Source: Candidatus Njordarchaeota archaeon (GTDB lineage: Archaea; Asgardarchaeota; Njordarchaeia; Njordarchaeales; Njordarchaeaceae). From it: a stretch of DNA of 22,450 bases. The stretch lies in NCBI GenBank assembly GCA_029856055.1, contig JAHQWF010000087.1:1-22450 (forward strand). Direction: 5' to 3'. The notes beneath the pieces were generated by a model, which saw nothing but the letters and a program-made list of their open reading frames with translations, was not told the origin of the DNA and did no database searches. Shown one piece after another: positions 1 to 5,197 of the stretch (position 1 is the stretch's first letter; every line of letters begins with the position of its first letter). Both the position numbers and the translations under genes were made by a program.

Positions 1-575
1 TCATCTTCATCAATATACTTTCTTTCCTCAATAACCTTTAAAGCTCCATCTAAATCTCTCATATTCAAATACGCCCATACTACAAAAAATAAACTATCAA
101 CACTGAACATTAAATATGAGTTCTTCTTTAATACTCTTGACAACTCAGAAATAACTTTTTCTAAGTCATAGCAATATTCTATCCCCATGGCTAATATAAA
201 ATCAAAGTAGTTATCAGGAAAATCTATGTTGTGTATATCTCCTCTTTTTGTTATTATTCGATCCTCTAATTTATGCTTCTTTATCTTCTCCCTAGCGACT
301 CTTAGCATTTCATCTGAAATATCTATAATAACTACCTTAAGTCCCTTTAGAGCGATAGGTATCGCTAGTCGCCCAGTACCCCCAGCAGCATCCAAAACAA
401 TTCCTCTCTTTGGTAGATACTTTTCAATATAGTACCACTCTACGTGTTGAGTGATGTAATTAAACAGTTCATCATACGATAATGTCTCGTTTAGATCTAT
501 TTTATCATATTCGTCAGCAATTTTATTAAAATAAGAAATAACATTCTCAATGTGTTTATTTGGATTTACAGTCAT
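1..575 (-). CDS. Class I SAM-dependent methyltransferase, C-terminus off the left edge
   Basis: The reverse strand is open from an ATG at 575 to the window edge, about 191 codons. Residues 59-68 read VLDAAGGTGR, the glycine-rich SAM-binding motif I. An acidic residue ends the next strand (VVIID, D85), and a later NYFDFILAM stretch fits motif II of the Rossmann-fold methyltransferases. The family moves a methyl group from S-adenosylmethionine to a small molecule, lipid, RNA or protein; nothing here identifies the substrate. A GGTG lies five bases before the ATG, which supports this start. A TATA-like element inside an inverted repeat lies about 45 bases upstream. The gene is on the same strand as the decayed toxin genes to its right but is separated from them by about 440 bases, so it is probably its own transcription unit. 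The methyltransferase fold is secure; the product name is not. Confidence 0.85.
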   Translation of the reverse strand, partial: MTVNPNKHIENVISYFNKIADEYDKIDLNETLSYDELFNYITQHVEWYYIEKYLPKRGIVLDAAGGTGRLAIPIALKGLKVVIIDISDEMLRVAREKIKKHKLEDRIITKRGDIHNIDFPDNYFDFILAMGIEYCYDLEKVISELSRVLKKNSYLMFSVDSLFFVVWAYLNMRDLDGALKVIEERKYIDED

Positions 576-615
576 TTAAACACCATAGGTTAACTCTAGA
601 TATGTAATATCTTAT

Positions 616-629
616 GGCTTATTTAAGCC
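616..629 (-). promoter_or_regulatory. Inverted repeat enclosing the TATA element of the methyltransferase gene
   Basis: The bases GGCTTA-TT-TAAGCC form two 6-base arms around a 2-base centre. Read on the minus strand the core is CTTAAATAAG, an acceptable archaeal TATA box. It would put the transcription start near 596, giving a leader of about 20 bases with a GGTG ribosome-binding site before the ATG at 575. A symmetric repeat over a TATA box is a typical place for an archaeal repressor. That function is inferred. Confidence 0.4.
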
Positions 630-812
630 TTTTCGAGCCACCACACACAAGCAACCTAACCGTAAAACATCTAAACAACATAATAAAACAATTAACATGA
701 TATTAAGAAACCTTGAAAAACTCAACCCAAGCAAAGCTCTCAAAAAGTAGGCCTCCACCAGATTGTTAGAACAATTATAGAAAAGGCAAACGCTAACAAA
801 AAATTAAGAAGC

Positions 813-1007
813 ATGATAGAGGAGAACAGATTAGATAAGACTAGGATAAATGAGAGCGGGGATAAAGTGTATGAATTTTTTGAAAAAGGTATGTATCAAG
901 AGATAGAGGATCACCTTAGGCGCGGTGTTAAGACAATAATATGGCTTCTTAGAGCAATAGAAAATATATTGATACCGAGACTAGAGGAGGATCCCCCATC
1001 CATATGA
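813..1007 (+). CDS. Short hypothetical ORF, possibly the tail of a decayed gene
   Basis: A 64-codon frame rich in Glu, Arg and Ile, predicted mostly helical, with no family I recognise. The same frame stays open back to 717 but has no ATG, GTG or TTG before 813 and no ribosome-binding site. A short open stretch in another frame (ATG at 697, ending in the TAG at 748-750) reads like a helical peptide that could have continued into this frame. This suggests a frameshifted, degraded gene. It is the only plus-strand candidate among minus-strand genes. The interval 576-812 otherwise shows only the methyltransferase promoter. It may not be translated at all. Confidence 0.25.
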   Translation: MIEENRLDKTRINESGDKVYEFFEKGMYQEIEDHLRRGVKTIIWLLRAIENILIPRLEEDPPSI

Positions 1008-1011
1008 TCCA

Positions 1012-1374
1012 TCATTTCTCTAGCTTATCTCTAACAAATTTTTCGATTTCCTTAACAAATATTTCGGCTTCACTAACGGCTTCCCTCACTTCATTTTCTG
1101 AAAAATAAGCTAATACGTTGTAATCAGCCGTTTCTCGCATCTCTTTTAATCTCCATAGAACAATACCTAATTCTTTATCGAAGATCCCTTGCTTTATGTA
1201 TCTTAAACCGAACAAATGCAGGACCACGTCGTGTGTTCTTGGATCTTCACCGATTAGTAATAAAGCTCCTTTCCTAACCGCTGGGAAATACTGTGTAATA
1301 CTTGCTTGAGCATTAGCATGAAGCGGAGCAATAAAAATTAATAGAGCTATAAATAATAAGCCTAGATACCTCAT
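1012..1374 (-). CDS. HEPN-domain C-terminal half behind a signal-peptide-like N-terminus
   Basis: From about residue 33 the 120-residue product reads like the second half of a PF05168-type HEPN protein: ALLLIGEDPRTHDVV, then a helix starting LFGLRYIKQG, then MRETADYN, the conserved R..ADY stretch, and a final amphipathic helix. The first helix of a normal HEPN protein, about 35-40 residues with the YYA motif, is missing. In its place is MRYLGLLFIALLIFIAPLHANAQA, which has the charged, hydrophobic and small-residue regions of a secretion signal. GAGG lies about 8 bases before the ATG. HEPN proteins of this type are RNases or toxin partners of MNT nucleotidyltransferases and are cytosolic, so a secreted half domain makes little sense. 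A chimeric or decayed gene is the likely reading. No MNT gene is directly adjacent. Confidence 0.55.
   Translation of the reverse strand: MRYLGLLFIALLIFIAPLHANAQASITQYFPAVRKGALLLIGEDPRTHDVVLHLFGLRYIKQGIFDKELGIVLWRLKEMRETADYNVLAYFSENEVREAVSEAEIFVKEIEKFVRDKLEK
1243..1300. repeat. Imperfect direct repeat, copy 1 (HEPN homology block)
   Basis: This block matches 2255-2311 with two small indels. The matching cores are CACCGATTAGTAATAAAGCT here against CACCGATTAATAATAAAGCT there, and GAAATACTGTGTAATA here against GAAATACTGCGTAATA there. Both copies encode the HEPN segment around ALLLIGE. They mark where one gene keeps only its C-terminal part and the other only its N-terminal part. Confidence 0.65.
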
Positions 1375-1457
1375 TAATTAATCCTCTACAAAAACTTTTC
1401 ATGAACATTTTAAAATGATTAACAAGAATACTAAAAATAGCTATTAATCTGCTAGAG

Positions 1458-1931
1458 TTATACTTTCTCCTCATCTTTTGGAGGTCCAATTATTTCTAAA
1501 GCTGATCTGATTTCTCTCTTAATGATCGGTCCGGGCCCCGCCTCCACCCTTATCATTATATCATCTTTCCCCCAATAGGATAATGGATTTAAACTTCCAA
1601 GATACAGAATCCTATCTCCATCTATCACAACCGCCTTTACGTGAGTTGCCCTTACATATATTTCAATACCAAGATTTTGCAGATTCTTTAATGTTTTTTC
1701 TGATTCTTTACGAGCTTTTTCATCAACAATAAGCTTAATATTTACTCCTCTTTTTACTGCTTCTCTTATTGATGATTCCAATTGCTTATATACAGCAGCT
1801 TGTTGCTCCCACCCACTTACAAATGGGCTATAAATAATGATCTCTTTCTTAGCTTCATTGATGTCATTGACTAAAGAAGCAAAAAAATCTAAAGGTTTTA
1901 ATATTTTAACGGGATTAAAGGAAATAGGCAT
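1458..1931 (-). CDS. Single-HKD phospholipase-D-family nuclease-like protein
   Basis: At 157 residues this is about the size of the bacterial Nuc endonuclease. One HKD motif is visible: H97, K99 and D104 in HVKAVVID, followed by GSLNP (G112, S113, N115) at the spacing expected for the PLD superfamily. An upstream LIVDEKAR segment is also typical of the fold. Proteins with one motif form dimers to build the active site and usually cut phosphodiesters in DNA or RNA. The start is firm: GGAGGTG lies five bases before the ATG. No signal peptide is seen, so it should act in the cytosol, unlike secreted Nuc. It sits among toxin-antitoxin remnants on the same strand, and is the intact nuclease of that group. 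A role in defence or nucleic-acid decay is inferred from context only. Confidence 0.8.
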   Translation of the reverse strand: MPISFNPVKILKPLDFFASLVNDINEAKKEIIIYSPFVSGWEQQAAVYKQLESSIREAVKRGVNIKLIVDEKARKESEKTLKNLQNLGIEIYVRATHVKAVVIDGDRILYLGSLNPLSYWGKDDIMIRVEAGPGPIIKREIRSALEIIGPPKDEEKV

Positions 1932-2036
1932 TTATGCACCTCCTTTAGCGTTAAATAAATACTATCTGCCGTTTTTATGAATTTTAGTATATACATTATG
2001 TACCACTCTTCTTGGAAAATCTTATCAAATAGCCTT

Positions 2037-2261
2037 TTATCTATATAGAATCCTATTTTCGATTAAATGTGCATAAATTTTGTTAGGCGTTTTCACTAAG
2101 ACGCCATTCTTATATCGTTTCTTTAGTGTTGAAAGAGTCACTATAACCTCTAAACCAAGCTCTCTAGCTAGTATTCGAGCTCTTTTATCGTCTAGAACAA
2201 CCATGTTACTTTTCGTTAGGGCTAGGAATATAGCTGATGACTCATCAATATCTAATCTTCC
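2037..2261 (-). pseudogene. PIN-domain (DUF3368-like) toxin, C-terminal fragment
   Basis: An open frame of 74 codons without a plausible start reads GRLDIDESSAIFLAL, then VVLDDKRARILARELGLEVI, then TLSTLKKRYKNG. This is the characteristic second half of DUF3368-type PIN toxins: the DE.(S/A)SAI acidic motif, the LDD-(K/R)-ARxxA strand and helix, and the glycine-containing loop. The first half with the N-terminal catalytic aspartate is absent. Its 5' end runs straight into the truncated HEPN gene in another frame, so the junction near 2252-2261 looks like a recombination point. PIN toxins are metal-dependent RNases. This remnant lacks part of the catalytic centre and cannot be active alone. No UPF0175-type antitoxin gene is present nearby. 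Confidence 0.65.
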
Positions 2262-2428
2262 TCACCGATTAATAATAAAGCTGCTTTCGCAGTATGAAAT
2301 ACTGCGTAATAAGCCCTACTTATCGCGTCTTAGTAGAAAACCTCTTCTAATAATCTCTTAGCTGCAGTAACCTTATTTTTGCTTTTCTCTAATCTTAATG
2401 CTATCTCGTCCCTTATTCCTTTATCCAT
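2252..2428 (-). pseudogene. HEPN toxin, N-terminal half with an internal stop codon
   Basis: From the ATG at 2428 the frame reads MDKGIRDEIALRLEKSKNKV and so on to VFY, then TAA at 2330-2332, then DAISRAYYAVFHTAKAALLL and IGEED, then TAG at 2252-2254. The DAISRAYYAVFH segment is the signature first-helix pair of PF05168 HEPN proteins. The TAA sits exactly where the family has one residue before this segment, so the stop is a mutation inside a real coding frame. The C-terminal half with the R..ADY motif is gone and is replaced by a PIN fragment. The original start overlapped the end of the MNT gene, the usual MNT-HEPN operon arrangement. It is dead unless stops are read through, for which there is no evidence. 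Confidence 0.75.
2255..2311. repeat. Imperfect direct repeat, copy 2 (HEPN homology block)
   Basis: Partner of 1243-1300, same orientation, about 1.0 kb away. The sequence conservation extends over about 57 bases and includes coding for the ALLLIGE motif of HEPN proteins. It could be an ancient paralogy or the trace of a recombination that split one HEPN gene. Confidence 0.65.
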
Positions 2429-2487
2429 ATCGTGACTCCCTCTTGCTTAATTGTTTTGATAAAGAGTGCTTTTTTCTGCCTCGAAAT

Positions 2488-2739
2488 CTATCTTAGATAT
2501 GTAAATAATTGTTGTGGGATCGAGAACTCCAGGTAGATTTCGTCCGCAACTCTCTCAGCAAACTTCTTTACCTCCCTTAATTCATTTTCATATATAACCG
2601 CTATATCTAGATCGCTATCGGGTCTATAATCTCCACGGGCAACTGGGCCGTAAATAATAACCTGCTTTATGCTGTCCGGTCCTTTGCTGAATTTGCTTTT
2701 CAGGAATTTTAATACTTCTTCTAGATGAATAATGAGCAT
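2488..2739 (-). CDS. MNT-type nucleotidyltransferase (minimal antitoxin), cut short by an in-frame TAG
   Basis: The 83-residue product carries the minimal nucleotidyltransferase motif at residues 31-48, GPVARGDYRPDSDLDIAV, with D43 and D45 as the metal-binding pair. The canonical GS is GP here, and the serine normally contacts the nucleotide. MNT proteins pair with HEPN RNases and act as antitoxins, in known cases by adding AMP to the toxin. After the TAG at 2488-2490 the same frame continues for 24 codons with a typical family tail (KKALFIKTIKQEGVTIW) to a TAA at 2413-2415, which overlaps the HEPN start at 2428. The natural gene therefore spanned 2413-2739 and now has a nonsense codon removing its last strand. 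A GAGG lies six bases before the ATG. Function is doubtful. Confidence 0.75.
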   Translation of the reverse strand: MLIIHLEEVLKFLKSKFSKGPDSIKQVIIYGPVARGDYRPDSDLDIAVIYENELREVKKFAERVADEIYLEFSIPQQLFTYLR

Positions 2740-2794
2740 GGATGCCTCGCCTACTATGTGTCTAGCAAGGAAATTTATGGTAGTTTTTTAGGCA

Positions 2795-2852
2795 GGCTCG
2801 GGTCACCCCATTGGGACTACCGATGATGGAGAGAGGCTAAATCTCCCGAGCC
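2795..2852 (-). ncRNA. Candidate structured RNA: compact three-way junction in the leader of the MNT gene
   Basis: Reading the minus strand from 2852, helix P1 is GGCUCG with CGAGCC (2847-2852 with 2795-2800). P2 is GGAGA with UCUCC and a 9-base loop (2842-2846 with 2828-2832). A 6-base linker AUCAUC follows. P3 is GGUAGUCCC, loop AAU, GGGGUGACC (2821-2801). P1 and P2 abut, and P3 and P1 abut. On the minus strand P3 is almost continuous, with two G-U pairs and one A-G mismatch; on the plus strand those G-U positions are mismatches, so transcription from the minus strand is favoured. The block is GC-rich in AT-rich DNA, a known sign of structural RNA in hyperthermophiles. It lies 55 bases before the MNT start. 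It matches no RNA family I know. Confidence 0.4.
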
Positions 2853-2890
2853 GAGTCTAAGAATCCGATAGAGATCTCCCAATTTCAACC

Positions 2891-2896
2891 AAAAAA
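2891..2896 (-). terminator. T-run terminator of the ATPase gene
   Basis: Six T residues on the minus strand lie 18 bases after the stop codon of the 2915-4426 gene, preceded by a short GC-rich patch (ACCGC). T-runs end transcription in Crenarchaeota. The downstream RNA candidate and MNT gene would then have their own promoter. Confidence 0.45.
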
Positions 2897-2914
2897 GCGG
2901 TATCATAAGCATTT

Positions 2915-4426
2915 TTATTGGGGGAGATTGATTTTTGGGAATCCTATTTTTCTTGCTATTTCGTTTAGGGCTTTTAATTGAATGAAGATAATTCCATTTC
3001 TTACTATTTCGGCGAGTGCGAGTGAATCTGCGTCAAGGGCTATTATGATGCGTATTTTTCTTTCTTTGATTTTTTCAGCTCTTTTCAGGAATCTTACTAC
3101 TTCGTTTTTGCTGATTTTTCCTGTTTTTATTTCCCCTACTAAGGTAGAGCAATCGGTTTGATGAGCTATTAAATCGATTTCTCCGCCTCCACTAACGCTA
3201 TCGATTGGTCCTAGTGAGAGTTTCTTTGTTGTTCCGAGAAAGAATTGTTCTCCCTCTAATGTAATTTTTCTATTTATGTGCTTGAAAAGTTCTCTAACAT
3301 AGTACTCTATAGCTATCCCTAATGATTGCCTAAGGATATCAATCCTTTTAATTCCGCTTGGTGGTAACTCCCTAGCTAATAACCATTCCTTTAACAGTGG
3401 ATAATTTATTTCTAGTTTTTGACTCACTATCCCTTTCTTCCTTAGGTCAGAAAGAATGTTCAGTAATGTGTGATATCTTATACCAGTTTCCTTACTTATT
3501 TCTTTAGGGGATTTTATTCCTTCGGCTATTGCTCTAAGAATTTTTGCTAAAGTTGCTTTGCTCCACTTAGTGGTTTCTGCGAGAAATGAGAAATAGGCTT
3601 CGAAGAAATCATCGAAAAAACCAGCGTTTAAAGCTTTCTCGACAGCATCAATAACATCCGCTGAAGTAACATTATCCTTAGCACTAACGTAACCTACTAT
3701 TTCCTCAATAAGTTTAGGAACTCCGCCGCTTAGCTTAGCAATAGTATTTAGAGCTTCATAACTGTAATCGATATTTATTGCTTGGAGAAGTTGCCTGGCC
3801 ATTTCTATGGATGCTTTCTCTGTTAGAGGCTTAATCTCAACTTTTTGGAGGAGTTGAAGGAAAGCTTTATCAGCTTTACCATATTCTTCAAAAAGGAAAC
3901 CAGCGCTAGTGAGAATAATAAGAAAGATATTTTCTCTTAGTCTTTGGATATTATCGCGAAGAACCCATAGTAAGCGCTCCTTAGCAAAATCTCCCCCTCG
4001 TAACTTTAGCGTTGAAATATTTTCTATAAACAAATGAAACTCATCTAAAGCAACGATTAAATATTCAATTTTATCCGCACAATTATTCAAGAGCTCAAAG
4101 CTATACTTCACCATCCTAAGATCATCATTTAAGGGCCTTTCATATAAACCAGCATAGCTTTCTAGCACGTCGCGACAGCTTTCACTTATTTTTAAAGTCT
4201 TCAAATTCGAGTAAATAGCCCGAAAAAAATCTCCCCCAGTAACTATACCACTGCAATCTATCCTAAATCCTACCCGTCCCCTAAGGAAATGATTTACGAG
4301 GCTGGTCTTACCAACACGTCTGATACCGTAAATCAGCACATAATAATTTGCTCCCCTTAATCTTGCATGAAACAATCTATCCAAAAGCTTTAACTCTGCA
4401 TCTCTATTCACGAATATCATGGTCAT
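2915..4426 (-). CDS. Archaeal AAA+ ATPase with winged helix and PD-(D/E)XK-like C-terminus (DUF234 type)
   Basis: This 503-residue protein has the archaeal ATPase architecture. The P-loop is GIRRVGKTS (34-42, K40). Walker B is YLIVALDEFH (122-131, D128 and E129), with a sensor-like ILTSAG near 171. A winged-helix region covers about 286-345 (SPKEISKETGIRYHTLLNIL). The C-terminal region has a restriction-nuclease-like signature, GEIDLI (D418) and GEIKTG (E432, K434), as in DUF234. Such ATPases are abundant in archaea and are often tied to mobile or defence regions; their substrates are unknown. The first ATG has AGGTGAT eight bases upstream, so this start is preferred over the ATG two codons later. 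A 20-bp palindrome covers the initiation region. All visible catalytic residues are present, so it looks functional, unlike its neighbours. Confidence 0.85.
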   Translation of the reverse strand: MTMIFVNRDAELKLLDRLFHARLRGANYYVLIYGIRRVGKTSLVNHFLRGRVGFRIDCSGIVTGGDFFRAIYSNLKTLKISESCRDVLESYAGLYERPLNDDLRMVKYSFELLNNCADKIEYLIVALDEFHLFIENISTLKLRGGDFAKERLLWVLRDNIQRLRENIFLIILTSAGFLFEEYGKADKAFLQLLQKVEIKPLTEKASIEMARQLLQAINIDYSYEALNTIAKLSGGVPKLIEEIVGYVSAKDNVTSADVIDAVEKALNAGFFDDFFEAYFSFLAETTKWSKATLAKILRAIAEGIKSPKEISKETGIRYHTLLNILSDLRKKGIVSQKLEINYPLLKEWLLARELPPSGIKRIDILRQSLGIAIEYYVRELFKHINRKITLEGEQFFLGTTKKLSLGPIDSVSGGGEIDLIAHQTDCSTLVGEIKTGKISKNEVVRFLKRAEKIKERKIRIIIALDADSLALAEIVRNGIIFIQLKALNEIARKIGFPKINLPQ

Positions 4427-4438
4427 CTAATATCACCT

Positions 4439-4458
4439 ATTTAGTTTATAAACTAAAT
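4439..4458. promoter_or_regulatory. Perfect 20-bp palindrome, likely operator of the ATPase gene
   Basis: The sequence ATTTAGTTTATAAACTAAAT is its own reverse complement over all 20 bases. For the minus-strand ATPase gene a TATA-like TTTTATAAA lies just upstream (4459-4469). The transcription start expected about 26 bases from it falls near 4438, and AGGTGAT follows. The palindrome thus sits between TATA box and start site, where a bound dimer would block transcription. Its core TTTATAAA could alternatively be a second TATA box. Confidence 0.5.
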
Positions 4459-4527
4459 GGTTTATAAAATTAATGAATGACTTATAATAACTATGTTGAA
4501 TGTTGATTACAGAATTTTTTAATTGCA

Positions 4528-4541
4528 GGTGTTATTCCTTG
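4528..4541 (+). promoter_or_regulatory. Ribosome-binding site and TTG start of the original membrane-protein gene
   Basis: GGTG at 4528-4531 is followed after seven bases by TTG at 4539, the same arrangement seen at several intact genes in this window. The TTG is in frame with the ORF at 4632 but is followed nine codons later by TAG (4566-4568). A TATA-like CTTATAATA near 4481-4489 would give a start site near 4511. Confidence 0.45.
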
Positions 4542-4631
4542 TTTAGATTGAAGTTATATGGATTCTAGAACAAATTAATTTACCAACCTGGCTTAGAAAC
4601 AGGATTTTTACTGATTATAGCAACATTTTTT

Positions 4632-5072
4632 ATGCCTAATCCGGCCTTGAGTCTATGGATACTGCTCTTCATAATACCTAACTATTTCCTCTGGAAGTAC
4701 ATGCTGAAAAGAAATAAGGTAGCCATTATGATACAGGTAGCTACGTTGTTATCTTTAGTAATTATGGGATTCTTGATAACTTGGAACCTAGCTCTATACA
4801 GTGCTCTAATCGATGTTTTCGTGGACTTGACTATGTTTTGGTTTTTATTATCACTCATCGGGATATATGTAGGAGCATTTTTAGGTATAATCTACCTTTA
4901 CTTAATACCACATTACTCAGCATCTCTCGTTGCAGGACCAGTAACAATTGCGATGGCACTACTATACCTATCAATCCTTCTAATATATTGGTCTACTCCT
5001 AAAACTCTCGAAAAGAGTGAATCACGTAAGAATTATGAGTTATTCTTTCCAATAAAACATAAAATATTTTAA
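4632..5072 (+). CDS. Small hypothetical membrane protein, probably 5'-truncated by an amber codon
   Basis: The 146-residue ORF from the ATG has about four hydrophobic segments, for example LWILLFIIPNYFLW, MIQVATLLSLVIMGFLI, FWFLLSLIGIYVGAFLGII and VTIAMALLYLSILLIYW, and a charged C-terminal tail. I do not recognise the family. No ribosome-binding site precedes the ATG. The frame is open upstream to a TAG at 4566-4568 and the 21 codons between read as membrane protein (GFLLIIATFF), fused smoothly to the first segment. A GGTG-N7-TTG start in the same frame lies nine codons before the TAG. The simplest reading is a gene that began at 4539 and has an early nonsense mutation; re-initiation at 4632 could still make a shortened protein. 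It stands alone between two promoters. Confidence 0.5.
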   Translation: MPNPALSLWILLFIIPNYFLWKYMLKRNKVAIMIQVATLLSLVIMGFLITWNLALYSALIDVFVDLTMFWFLLSLIGIYVGAFLGIIYLYLIPHYSASLVAGPVTIAMALLYLSILLIYWSTPKTLEKSESRKNYELFFPIKHKIF

Positions 5073-5197
5073 GAAGAGAAAGACAACAAATGTGTCTGAC
5101 TAGATATGCTCGGAAAATTGTCTAGAAAGTAAGATTAATCTGAAAGATTAAAGTAGTAAATTATTGAAGAAGTGATAGATATTTTTGTTTAAAGCCC

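Noticed and set aside
2488..2490. TAG readthrough or pyrrolysine-type recoding in the MNT gene (and at 4566)
   Set aside because: aIF5B and nurA in the same window end at TAG, the organism type is not known for pyrrolysine, and a TAA also interrupts the neighbouring HEPN frame. Nonsense mutation is simpler.
2795..2852. Reading the three-way junction as a hammerhead ribozyme, fluoride riboswitch or tRNA relic
   Set aside because: The CUGAUGA and GAAA core of hammerheads, the fluoride aptamer consensus, and the anticodon and T arms of a tRNA are all missing.
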